From: Phragmites australis | Lineage: Eukaryota > Streptophyta > Magnoliopsida > Poales > Poaceae | Direction: 5' to 3' | DNA: 64,000 nt | NCBI RefSeq assembly: GCF_958298935.1 | Contig: NC_084928.1 | Coordinates: forward strand, 19,437,501-19,501,500 | Part shown: piece by piece, positions 11,514-21,962 of the stretch | Layout: each line of letters begins with the position of its first letter | Numbering within the stretch: the stretch's first letter is position 1 | The notes under the pieces: generated by a model | What the model saw: the letters and a program-made list of their open reading frames with translations, nothing else | Told to the model about the DNA's origin: nothing | Databases searched by the model: none | Position numbers and translations under genes: made by a program

Positions 11514-13357
11514 CACTACCCAGAACGGGTTATTTCAGGCGGATTTTAAACACTATCGAAGACGGTTATAGGTTCCATATCTGCAAAAGTATATGTGAAA
11601 TCGACCTTGTTACATACGGTTTCAAAATAATCTACAATACACTTACACATATACAGATTTTCTAGAAAACCATATGTGTCTCTTACTACTTACAGACTGT
11701 TTCAACAAAAACTGTCTATGAGTAGTAAGAGTCATATATGGTGTTTCTTTAAACCCTTCTCTGAGAAGTAAGAGCCGCAAATGGTGTTTGTTTAAACCTG
11801 TAAGTGTTAATTATCACAGGCGGAGTTTCTTTAAAAACTATATGTGTCTCCATTTCCCCTGTATAGCAAATTTGCTTCTTGGCTACGGAGTTTTTAAAAA
11901 ACCATATGTGTCTTTCTATCCTTGTATAAGAAAATTTGTTTCCCGGCTCTGGCTATGGAGTTTTTTAATAAAAACTATACGTGTCTCCCTATCCTCCTAT
12001 AAGCAAATTTGCTTCATGGCTACCCAAGTTTGCTTATAGGAGGAAAGGGAGACACATACACACTTTATGATTCACAAATTAAACACATTGACACCTTATT
12101 TAGAACATCGATCATACATTATTTAGAACACAAAACACATGAATTTACCTATCACAAAGGTTAAGAACATCACAAAAGCACATCACACATTGTTTAGAAC
12201 ACATAAACCTAGCTAGCTAAACATCATTAGTCAATCGATGCCATATTCTAAAAGGATGAAATGATTGACATTATGGTGACACCATCTTCCCAAAGGACAA
12301 AAAGTGATCAATAAACTTGGGTCGATCAACACTATCTTTCAAAAAGATGAGATGATAGATATCATCTTACCCTCCTGCGTTTCAGCACAATGTCAACCCA
12401 AGCATCATCTTCAATGAGCAACTCGCAGTCATCTGGATCTAGCTGCACCTTGACTATCTCACATATGAGCTAGAACCAGACTGTGTTGCCCCCAAACCGC
12501 CAGCTATGGTTCTGCAAGAAATAGGTATTCAAATCTGGCTTCCAGTTGACGAAAATATCTCCATTGTAACGAACAATAATGGAGAAATTTCCATCTAATA
12601 GAATAGAATGGAGAGTGTGGTTGACAGCATACACATTGTCAATGGAGGGGGCCTTCACAATAGTGAAGAAGACGAACTCCACTGGACCGAAGTCGATGCC
12701 AAGCATCCATGCCGTCAAAGACACCATAAGGAAAACCCCACCCTGCCACCTCCTGATTGCACCATTGCGGATCTATGATAAAAACAAGGTTTTGCCATCA
12801 GTTACACAGATCAAAGTAATGAAAACCTAACAAACTCTAACTAAACTGTGAAGAGAACCATATGATACTCACCTTGGTGCAGTGGAAGGGATTTTCTCCC
12901 CACCAAGACCTCGCTTCTCTGATGATGATGGCGAGTGAAGACGCTTCTCAGTGCAGTGGAACAGTTGGATATGGTGAGTGAGGAAGAAGAACACTCCTGG
13001 CTGCATTATATTGAGGGGAGATGAGTGGTTAAGTGTGTGGGAAGCCAAAAGATCTTGGGGAGACGACTGAGTTGTGTGTGTGCCAAGAGCAAGGGGAGAT
13101 GAGCGGTCAAATTTGAAAACATTCACGGGTTTTTAAAAGTAGATCTTACAAGAAACCGTCTGTAACAATATCATAGATGGATTTTCCTAAAAGCTAGACA
13201 AATTTATAAAAATCATATATGAGTTCATTCACATATAGGCGTTTATCTTGTTAAAGGCATGTCTATCTTAGTAACCGTTTGAGGATATTTTGTTTGTGAT
13301 AGATCCTGAGAAACCCTCTGTGACATACCATATGCTTTCGATGATTCTGTGCTAGTG
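11514..13357. mobile_element. CACTA (En/Spm-type) element, 1,844 bp, non-autonomous
   Basis: The ends are CACTACCCAGAACGG at 11514 and TTCTGTGCTAGTG at 13357. The latter reads CACTAGCACAGAA on the other strand, so the imperfect terminal inverted repeats share CACTA and CAGAA. The flanking 3 bp are GTG on both sides (11511-11513 and 13358-13360), the 3-bp target duplication typical of the superfamily. Subterminal regions hold many short repeats such as AACCATATGTGTCTC, AACTGTCTATGAG and AAACCGTCTGTAAC in both orientations. No transposase of the TNPD/TNP2 type is present, so it would need enzymes in trans. A coding-like insert on the minus strand is described separately. Confidence 0.9.
12371..13126 (-). 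pseudogene. Spliced coding-like insert inside the CACTA element, function unknown
   Basis: On the minus strand an 85-codon frame starting at 13126 leads to a donor CCAAG|GTGAGTATC at 12873/12872. A 100-bp intron (12773-12872) ends TTATCATAG, and a second exon begins at 12772 with ATCCGCAATGG. The second exon is open through IRNGAIRRWQGG, a MVSLTAWMLGIDFGP block (12727 on) and a Trp/Asn-rich stretch to a TAG at 12470-12472. Past that stop the same frame stays coding-like (KVQLDPDDCELLIEDDAW) to another donor-like AGG|GTAAGATG at 12371/12370. I do not recognise the family. It may be a captured host gene fragment or the element's own second gene. The internal stop suggests decay unless the protein ends there. 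Confidence 0.45.
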
Positions 13358-13480
13358 GTGGCAAAAGGTAGTTTCCACTTTGTTTGGTTAGAAAGGGGAG
13401 AGAGTAATCGGTTGCTTGGTCCTGTTGTGGTAGCAACAACCTCTACTGCCCACACAAGCGATGGTCAGCAAGAGGGACTT

Positions 13481-14681
13481 GACCTGGGAATGGACATCTA
13501 GGGGGATGGAGAAAACTGTAGTGGTGCTACCTTTTGGAAGCAAGTGGTGAAAAGGATGCATAAGCATGAGGTTGGCAAATGTTTAAGGTATGTTTTGTGA
13601 AATGTGGCAATAAACAGAGCATGGAATCGATTATAACACAAATTGTAACCTGTTATTATCCACATATATTACAATACTGTAGAAGGCAGCTATCTCTATT
13701 TCTTCTACGTCGACAACGTGGACCAGCTGATACACAACAGATCGACTCATCTAACCAGTAGCCATCTAATTGTTGTCATTTTGCGCGTTTTGAATTCTGA
13801 CTATTGCAGCTTATGTGCGCATGCACTTGAACAATTGCTGGTACCGTGTGTCTCTTCTATTCAGTCTTTTGTTTCCTTGTGCATGGCGCAGCTGGACTCC
13901 TGCAACGTGACTTTGTTACGGTAAGAACAAAGCGAAGTGGTGGTGGTGAAGGGCAAGGCTCGTTGCCTATTTGCCCATACACGTGTAAATACGGTCAAGC
14001 AAGATAGCCACAGAAGACGAGGTCCTCCATTTTTGCTTAGAGTCTCAGATGTCACATGTAAATTACATGTTGTCAAGCACAGAGGCTTACTAGTTGATAC
14101 ATGGTTTAAGGCCGCCTTTCATGTATGAATTACTGACGACTCTTCCAATTCTGCTGTCCTTTGTTTTGTGAGGCTATTCTAATTCTGCTGTTAACTTACA
14201 CAAATTTACACTCTCTTCACACTTGTGTGGCAAAGAAAACAGATTAAGCTTGAACCTAGCTTACCATGCACTGTCTTATGTAGCATTATCCTACTTAATT
14301 TTGTGCAGTTTTCAACTACACATATAGGTTCGAAGTATGGAGTTTGCAGTCTCTAGCTACTTTCTATGAAATGGACACTCAGTCACCCACAAAAGGAGCA
14401 CAAACGACAATCTTCTGACTGAAAAAGTGAAATGCAAGGCGACACATACGTTACAGGGCTTACAAGTCGTCCTACACGCGTACACGTACGTAAGCGACGT
14501 CTTCCAAGACACTCCTGCCGCATAGTACCACACCGTGACATCACCAACCGCGCCCTCCTCGCTCCACTCTCCGCCTGCAAGTATATCCTCTTCGATCTCC
14601 CGTATGCGTCGGCCCAGCAGGATCGACACCCTCCAATCCAACCAACCTTGGCTGCAACGTTGATCGCCGTTCTTCGCAGCT
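13481..14681. other. Upstream region of the EAR zinc-finger gene
   Basis: The stretch has several short frames on both strands (for example 13718-13924 and 13937-14128) without motifs. Just before the gene it becomes GC- and CpG-rich. A TATATCC box at about 14582-14588, 100 bp upstream of the ATG at 14682, is a plausible core promoter for that gene, and a CA/CT-rich leader follows it. The TATA assignment is only positional. Confidence 0.35.
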
Positions 14682-15533
14682 ATGTCCCCAAAGGATGATG
14701 CCTGCTCCAGGAAGCTGGCCCTCCTCCGCGGCACGTTGACGTCGTCGCCGGAACGCGCCTCCGGTTCAAGCCGCACGCTGCGGCCTGCTCCCCGCAAGCC
14801 GAAGCGCACCTCCTTCCCGTGCCTGGCGTGCGGCAAGACGTTCCCGACGCAGCAAGCCATGGCCGGCCACTGCAGCATCCACGCGCGGGACAGGCTCAAC
14901 TCTCAGCTGCTCCCTGCCGGCCTTGCCGTCGAGCCGGCGTCTCACCCGTCACGTGGGCGCCAACATCGTATGGCCGATGTCGTTAGCCACCACGGCCGGC
15001 CGGGAGTGCAAGGACCGAGTGCCACCAACTCTGTGCCGACGGCGGTTGTACCTTATCCCTCTTACTTGCCATTTGTTCACCTTCACCCTATGAGTAACCA
15101 GGTGGTGACAGCGCCGTCCTGCCTCGACCTGAACATAGCGCCGCAGCCGGTCGATGTAACCGTGACGTACACGGCGGCGGCGTTCCGGACGGCGGGGCAC
15201 CACGTTCAGGCAGCACATGCGGCGTCGCAGCATGGCTGGGGAACGTTTTTCCCTTTCTACACTCTGCTGCCCATGCCGTGCAACGCGACGACGGGTCCTG
15301 CGCCGAGCCACGCCTGGTCGGCGAATCAGCCGGGCCTCGCGCAGGTTGATCTGATGCTCCAGGTTGGCGGCCCTGGTGACGGTAACGGCGCACAGAAGAG
15401 GACGACGTTGCTGCCGTTGCTTCAAGATGGACGACAAGGCAGGCGGGCGGTGGTGGTGGACGGTGGTGATCAAGGTGGCAACGAGGGGAAGGGTACGGAC
15501 GGCTTTGATCTGGAGTTGCGTCTGTGTCGCTAG
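14682..15533 (+). CDS. C2H2 zinc-finger transcription repressor with EAR motifs (283 aa)
   Basis: This uninterrupted 283-codon frame starts at ATG 14682, has no intron and ends with TAG at 15531-15533. One finger lies at residues 46-67: C47-x2-C50, twelve residues, H63-x3-H67, with the helix text QAMAGH in place of the usual plant QALGGH. A basic stretch (RKPKR, about 38-42) just before it may help nuclear import. Two EAR-type repression motifs follow: LDLNI at residues 148-152 and a C-terminal DLELRL at about 276-281, two residues from the end. A single finger plus a terminal DLELRL is the layout of the SUPERMAN/KNUCKLES group, which recruits TOPLESS co-repressors in floral and meristem development. 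That subgroup placement is inference. High GC and CpG content is normal for intronless grass genes. It is the best host-gene candidate in the window. Confidence 0.8.
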   Translation: MSPKDDACSRKLALLRGTLTSSPERASGSSRTLRPAPRKPKRTSFPCLACGKTFPTQQAMAGHCSIHARDRLNSQLLPAGLAVEPASHPSRGRQHRMADVVSHHGRPGVQGPSATNSVPTAVVPYPSYLPFVHLHPMSNQVVTAPSCLDLNIAPQPVDVTVTYTAAAFRTAGHHVQAAHAASQHGWGTFFPFYTLLPMPCNATTGPAPSHAWSANQPGLAQVDLMLQVGGPGDGNGAQKRTTLLPLLQDGRQGRRAVVVDGGDQGGNEGKGTDGFDLELRLCR

Positions 15534-15585
15534 AGCCTGTTGTCGGATATGTCGCGGTTGTGGATTGAGAGCGTAGAGTACCTGC

Positions 15586-16005
15586 TCAAGTTGGTCACGG
15601 TCTCAAATGATTTTGTTTAATACACAATGATGCTTTGAGGAATGATAAATTGGTCCCACATGATTTTAACTTCTTTCCTATATTCTACATAGGCTAGAGC
15701 TGGTCAATATGAAATGTGGGCCATAACCTTTTGTTGACCTTGACTATGTGGACCGGCTTGAGGCTATGGGCCACATGTTACTGAAACCTACAAGGGACCA
15801 CGTGCAACAGACCAACCTTGACCAACACTTTTACCCTTAACCCAATACAAACTTGGCAATTTGCTACCACGATGCTAATCTCAAGTCTGGCTTTGTGGCA
15901 AAGGGTAATTTTCATTTTGTTTGGTTAGAAATGGAAGCGTACTCGGATAGTTGGTCCTGTTGTGGAAGCAACAATGTCTTCTCCCCACACAAGCATATAT
16001 TGACA
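15586..16005 (+). repeat. Second, uninterrupted copy of the direct repeat
   Basis: This copy aligns with 11215-11513 joined to 13358-13480. It starts about 50 bp after the stop codon of the zinc-finger gene, so the gene lies between two diverged copies of the same non-coding repeat. It preserves the empty insertion site of the CACTA element near 15897. Confidence 0.75.
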
Positions 16006-16945
16006 CCGTAGAGATTTCCAGATTGACACCGTGGAAATTTAGATGCGGCTCTATCACCGGTCTAAAGAAGCATTTATTGCTTTGCTAGGATGCCTGGCGT
16101 GCTGGCCAGATTTGTTCTTTTGTTTGAGCACAGATCAAATTTTTTTGGTATGTTCATGTGCTTTGCTATTGTGATGTTCATGCTCATGATTCACATTGGG
16201 ATGAAAAATGTGTTAAATGACATGTCAGAGTCCTGTGCATGATTAGTCATTGATTTGGTGCAAAGAGCGTGAGCCGTAAAAAATTTGCAGTAACTTACAT
16301 GTGTGAATGATGCACTGCATACGTTTTGGATTCTTTGGCATATATTAAACTTTTTTCAAGATGTACACGCGTTTAAAATTAGGATGGCCTGTTAATAGAC
16401 ATTGCATTCAAAACATATTAACAATATACAAAGAAAGAGCTATGCAAGAGTGTAATGTACGGGAGATTTAATTTTCAAAACTTATGGTCCATGTATCGTA
16501 TGTCCCATTGTCTAGACCCATCCCTCAGCTCCATATACAGAATACGTGTACTCGATAGAAAGCAAATACATCCGATGCTACCAAGCGTAGCACAAATCTA
16601 CCAGGTCTTGAAAGTACTTTCTGGTACAAGTATTAAGTACGAGGCATGAAAAATGGTGTAATCTGTAGTCATGCACTCGTGATAACAATAAGGCACCAAA
16701 ACAAGAAAGATACCTAAAACGCAGCCCAACTGTAGAGCAAAAGGCTTCGGCCATCATGGTCCTGGCCCTCATGCTCCTTCGTTGCATACATGCAATCCTC
16801 TTTCACATCTGTCTAAACCAAAAATCTACTAGATTCCTATTTAGTATTTCTCAAATTAATCTTAACACGATGTTTAGTCTTAGAACATGAAGCTTTATTT
16901 GTATTTATCACAGTAGAAGATAAAAATGCAGCAGATTTAAAGCAA
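16006..16945. other. No feature recognised
   Basis: A GATTGACACCGTGGA / ATTGACACCGTAGA doublet at about 15998-16045 is the only local pattern. Short frames at 16455-16649 and 16578-16787 carry no motif. Confidence 0.35.
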
Positions 16946-18600
16946 CTTTTTTAGGTATCTTCTTTACATGTGATTAACTTAGATGAATCAAAAAAAAAGT
17001 TTAGATTTTTTGTTCCCTTAGAAAAGCTTTCTAAATTCCCTTTCAAGTAATCAACTTGTTTTGATAGAGCTAAGCAGTTATCACAAGTAACATTCATGGT
17101 TTTTTTATTTACGATAATTAAACCATGAAAGAACTTCATGTGCAAGCATATCACTAGCTATTTTAGAAAGTCTAGCATTAACATCATGCAACTTTAATTC
17201 AAGAATTGAACATTTAGAACACAGAGTTGAATAAAGGAAATCAAAAGTTGAACAACTAGCATCCTTATGTTGTTTGCACTTCAAACTCACAAGTTTTCAT
17301 TCTTCTCAATTTCATCTTTAAGTTTCTCAAGAGCTAAAGTATCAACGTCTCTAAGAGAAGTAAACTCTGAATAAATTAAGTCATATGATTTACAAGTATC
17401 ATCATCGGGAATCAAAGTTTTAAGCTAACACAATTTTAGAATTAAATAACTCAATCAAAGTATCATGTTTCTTAATTTTCTTTTTTTTCTCTCTAAAAGT
17501 GTACCAAGGCAAACAACAACATTAAACAAATCATCATAAGTAGGAAGTACCTCATTTCTATCGCTGTCAAGTTCATCATCGGTGGCACTCTCCTTGTTGC
17601 TTCCCATGAGACACAATCCTGTCAAATCATGTACTGTCTTGTCCTTGGATGTTGTGTCATCTTCACGACTCTCTGAATCCACACCACTTAAGTTGACTTG
17701 CTCAAGTGCCGATGATACTTGATGCGCAACCTTGCGATTAAGAAAGCTCTTCTTCTTTTCATTGCAAGGGCTTTGTTTTCTCCTTCTCCTCCTTAGATGC
17801 TTTATCTGTAAACTTCAGATAATTTGGAAGAATATGGTTGAGATCACCATACTCGTTACATCTTTGAGGACCTCCATTACTTCTCTTCCTCATTCTCACA
17901 TTCTATTATTCTTTAGAAAAATAACTTGAGAGTAGTGTTAAATTTTTTACCTGAATTTGGTCAAGCTGTTTATTAGTTAGTGAAGATAAAAAAGATAATA
18001 CAAAGCTTGTTGAAGAAGTTTCAATTTGAAACATGTTAGGTTGAGATATTAAAGCAATTGACTTATTAGGTTTCTTTCAAGCGAAGACATCTAATTCATG
18101 AGTTTTCAATTTAGAATAAAGTACATACAAAGTAAGTGTACTCATAATAGTCGATTTACATGTCTAAAGCTCATACTAATTGGCATGTATTTTCAGCATC
18201 CATGTGAAACATTAACAACTACAAATTGCTAAGAATCTTATTAAAAAAAGCAACTAAATTATCAAGAGACTCACCACACTTCATCTCAAATTGCATGTTT
18301 ATTTCTTATATAAATTTTGACGTACCTCTTTTATGGTAGATGAATCTTCATGATAATCACAAATAGCTTTGCATACCTCGTACGTTGACTTGAGATGTAC
18401 AACTCACTCAAAGTCATTCCTTCCCAAGGCTTGATCAAGTTTCTCACCTTCCTATTTGCCTCCATGATTATTTTGTTCTGCGCTATTACTTGATTACTCT
18501 TCGGAACTTCATAAGGCATGTAGACTTTCTCCCAAATTACAAAGCCCTAAGCTTGAATATAAGCCTCTATCTTCGCCTTCCAAACATAAAATTCAACACC
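16946..18600 (-). pseudogene. Gag region of a SIRE/Maximus-like Ty1/copia element
   Basis: On the minus strand, pieces follow in gag order. A FYGVEFYVWK-like start lies near 18595. Next is the block around MPYEVPKSNQVIAQ and EGMTLSELYISS (18519-18331), then an acidic block with LCLMGSNKES and SDRNEVLPTYDDLF (17682-17455). A CSKCSILELKLHDVNARL block follows (17290-17105), and then CDNCLALSKQVDYLKGNLE (17154-16951). Repeated C-x-x-C heptad segments of this kind are characteristic of the long gag of SIRE-type elements in grasses. Several frame changes and stops separate the pieces. No protease, integrase or RT follows to the left, so the element is truncated near 16950. Confidence 0.6.
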
Positions 18601-18680
18601 ATAAAAAAACAAGGTTTAGTGAAATACATATTCTACACCATGTTTCTAATCATCGGTTAAGATCAATTAGAAAGGTTTTA

Positions 18681-18693
18681 AGCTATGATACCA
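18681..18693 (-). promoter_or_regulatory. Primer binding site of the SIRE-like copia element
   Basis: The minus strand reads TGGTATCATAGCT, matching the initiator-Met tRNA type of plant primer site (TGGTATCAGAGC) with one change. It lies two bases inside the LTR edge at 18696, where the minus strand ends ...CTTACA. Confidence 0.75.
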
Positions 18694-18695
18694 CT

Positions 18696-20060
18696 TGTAA
18701 GATAGATTACTCACTAATTAGGTTTTAAGCGAATGATTGCAGAATTCAAATTTAATTTTGTATGATTAACAATTCACCCTAATAAAAATCTAACTTAATC
18801 TCATATTACACTCGACAAATTGCAGCCACTTTAGTAAAAACAATGTATATATAAATCCATAACTCCGACCGACTTCAAATTTTAATAGCAGAAACTAGAC
18901 AAATTGTACAATTAAATTAACAAGAATTGCATCAATCGGATATTTATATCTAAAGTTATGAACCCCGAAACATACTATGATAGATGGTGACAAGAACTTG
19001 ATTAAACCCTAATTTCATGATTAAGCAAGAATTATGAAAATTTAACCAATAAACTTTTTAGAACATTACCTAGATATATACTCTATGAAGGTTTTGGGTG
19101 GATCAAACTGAGACAAATCATGTTAAACCAAAATATCCATAAAAAACCAAAACCAAAAAGGAAAACAAAGAACAAGGAGAGAAGAACCAAATCACCAACT
19201 CATCAACTTACGATACTTGATATTTATTGCATAGATGAGTTCGCAACATGAATATCTACAGCATAATTACAAGTATTTCCATGAAATATCAAACCCTAGA
19301 TGGGTTTTTCTCTTCTCCCTCTCTTTCTAGATGGAATTCTCTTATTCCCTCTTTTTAGATAAAAAAGCCACTTCCATAAGTGTCTCCCCCCCCCCCCCCC
19401 CAAACCTAAACTATGGTCTCCTCTGGGTTTTAATTCCTTCTCTGGCTGTGTCCCTTTCTTTTTAAAGACTCCCAAGCAGACCGTGGCTTCGAATCAAGAG
19501 CTCCAAGTCAAAACTGACTCAGATCGTGCCTAGCAGTTAGACCGCAAGTCACGAACAGAACCTCTGTTCTGGCCAAGCAACCTTCGATAACCAAATTGGC
19601 CCCATGGTGGTTAGACTATACAATGCGAACATAAGATTTTCTCCTAAATCCTCTTCTAATGGTCGCACCAACAACCTGGTGGTTAGACCGCCGCCTTGGC
19701 AGTTTGACTCCTATTTGAGTCTGTCGACAACTTCAAGCATCAATCTTCTAGCGGTCAGGTTGCCACTACATCGGTAAGACCACCGCCTTGGGTCACCATG
19801 CAGCCGATCAGACCACTGACTACACATGCACCTCCAATGCACGTCGCCTCTATATGCATTGTTCTCTAGCCTGAACGTCCCCCATGACACCCTTGATCAC
19901 TCTAATCTCAGTTCTTTCCTAAACCTAATTCTAATCCTATCATCGACCATGTTGGCTCTCAAGCAACACCTGCACATGAAAAACCATGAAAACATATACG
20001 AGCACAAGTTCTTCCTAACTTGACTCAAGATCAGTACATGCAACATCACTCTCATGAGTA
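18696..20060 (-). mobile_element. 5' LTR of the SIRE-like copia element (outer end unclear)
   Basis: The inner edge is fixed by the primer site: TGTAAGATAG on the plus strand, ...ACA on the minus. The body contains motifs of the GGTCAGACCGCC type (about 19550-19810), familiar from SIRE/Maximus LTRs in grasses. Its outer part (19850-20040) matches the old fragment at 4930-5110. The outer TG end and a target duplication could not be placed, so the right coordinate is approximate. Confidence 0.5.
19386..19401. repeat. C16 homopolymer tract
   Basis: Sixteen C in a row follow GTGTCT inside the copia LTR. Its length is likely to vary between individuals, and it is a place where assembly may be inaccurate. 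Confidence 0.9.
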
Positions 20061-20219
20061 TATTACATCCGTATAAAATATAAAACTATGCTACTAGAAG
20101 TGTATAAACCAACTAGCATATCCGACCACCATATCACTATCCAAGCAGCATCATAGCAACACATGCACAATTTCATCACTAAACCAATTTTTTCATCAAA
20201 CATGATCTCAAAATTTCTC

Positions 20220-20884
20220 AAATAAGCATATGCACAAACAACAGATCTTCATTACCACACTATAACAACATCATATATAAATAGAAAGAACTTTTATTAG
20301 AGAAGAATTATCTCAAATGTGTATCTCAATGTAGAATATCAATTTGTTAGACAATTGATTTGTCAATTTGTCATGCAATATGATACATATAAACATGCAT
20401 ATATCTCACCAAATGGATTTCATGCCTACATTATTATAATATATGGTGTGAAAATAAAAAATCAACTCACTAATCTAAACACAATTCAAAATAAGAAAAA
20501 AATTGAACATAAATAGCATATGGTTCCAATAGAAACCGTATGTATTAACAATTTACCGACGGATCTAGACACAACCATTGACATCGATATATATTGCATA
20601 CGATTCTTTCCACCATTGCAAATAGTTTTTTTACTATATTGCAGGCGGTTGCATATGTAACTTTATGCAATCAGAACTATACGACCTGAGGTTTATGTAA
20701 TATCTCACAAATAATCATCGGAACAAACATGAGATCTTCATTACCACAGTGCAAAAAGCATAAGAAAAAATTGAAAGAACTTTTCTTGGCAAATAATTAT
20801 CTCAAATGTATAACTCAACGTAGATGGTCAATTGGTCGGCTAATTTGTCATGCAATATGATACACTTACACATATGCCACTTGT
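20220..20884. repeat. Local direct duplication around an inserted segment
   Basis: The text at 20225-20400 recurs, diverged, at 20720-20880. Shared blocks are ATCTTCATTACCACA, GAAAGAACTTTT, ATTATCTCAAATGT and TTTGTCATGCAATATGATACA. Between them, about 20520-20710, lies a segment with short motifs resembling CACTA subterminal repeats (ATAGAAACCGTATG, CATACGATTC). It may be a duplicated host segment or a decayed DNA transposon. Confidence 0.5.
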
Positions 20885-21962
20885 TGATGATTAGTAAACC
20901 GTTGATCTTATGAATACAATATTAGTGTAGGTGATCTTCTCTTCTGCCTAATCATGCAATGGAAGACAGAGATTTATACAGTTTCAGGCCTTTCGAACGA
21001 TAATAGCTCTACATCATGTGATCTTGTATTGATCTTCAAGAGATATTACAATGGGGTCTTGGCTAGCTTAGATGGGATCTAATCCTAGTCAAGGGTTTCT
21101 CATGTGTAGTATTAGTGAGATGTTGATGTAGATCACAATTGCAGAAGGCTTGAAGCTCGTCGAGCACTTATTGCTTCTGTTGGGCTTGTTGTATATGAGG
21201 GTTACGGTATAGTCTCCAGACTCATTTCTGAGTAAGATTATGCTATTCTTAGAGATAGACTTCCTAGTTTATGGGATAAACTAGTACCCGCGGCCAGTTT
21301 CCAAACGTCTAAGGATTCCTTTTCCAGGCACGAATGTATGCTCCGAGAATATAGGAAACCCTAGGGGATATGTATATGTATAGAATAATATTATACAATA
21401 GTTTTATACTACATATCATCAAGCCCTCCACTAGTACGTGAAATAAGGTTATGACGGATAAAAAACTTAGCCCAACAAAGAAAAATATTCTGATAGACTA
21501 TTTCTTCAAGTAATAACTCGGGTCCCCAGATAGGATTTTACATCTAGCCAGGTGTCTAGAAGTCCTCGGGTTGTCTAATCGGGATTTTAAACACCTCTGG
21601 GTAATTGTGTAAGCCCCTAAGTAGGTATTCCATCCCACTAAGAAATTTTGATCAACCGAGAAATATCATCCCAAGCTTTCAAAAGGACAGGGACAAAGGA
21701 CTCCTCGCTTGATGGGTTTTGAAATTTGAACCATCGCAACGGAAAATTTGCATAGTGGTGAAGAGATCTTTCCCTGGTAGAGGATCATGACGACGCTTGA
21801 AAACTATGTGCATTCGGTGGGGTAGTGCACCAGTTTCTCTGGGATTTTGTTCCAATTACTCCCGCATGTGTCAGAGGGGATTTCAAGCATTAAATGTGAT
21901 GGCATGCTTGGCACAAAAAACCATGACCAGAGTTTTAATCGAAACCATTTCCATGCTAGTCA
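20885..21962 (+). mobile_element. LTR-like repeat, inverted partner of 8046-9170
   Basis: It starts ACTTGTTGATGATTAG and ends CATGCTAGTCA, so TG...CA ends of about 1.07 kb can be drawn. The whole length aligns with the minus strand of 8046-9170. It abuts the broken integrase of the CRM element at 21963 without a gap. No purine tract precedes it and no matching target duplication flanks it. It could be a solo LTR, or it could mark a rearrangement breakpoint. Confidence 0.6.

Larger units (their letters stand above)
11215..13480 (+). repeat. First copy of a direct repeat, split by a CACTA element
   Basis: Two pieces, 11215-11513 and 13358 to about 13480, together align with the uninterrupted copy at 15586-16005. 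Shared text includes CATGATTTTGTTTAATA, GAGGCTATGGGCC, CCTTGACCAACACTTTTAC and, in the second piece, TTTGTTTGGTTAGAAA and TTGGTCCTGTTGTGG. The second copy shows the unoccupied state of the insertion site, TTTGTGGCAAAGGG, against CCGTG-[element]-GTGGCAAAAGG here. The nature of the repeat is unknown; it contains no coding motif. Confidence 0.75.

Noticed and set aside
14949..15473. 174-codon minus-strand frame opposite the zinc-finger gene
   Set aside because: It is Arg-rich and without motifs. It is the antisense shadow of a GC-rich gene that has a complete finger and two EAR motifs.
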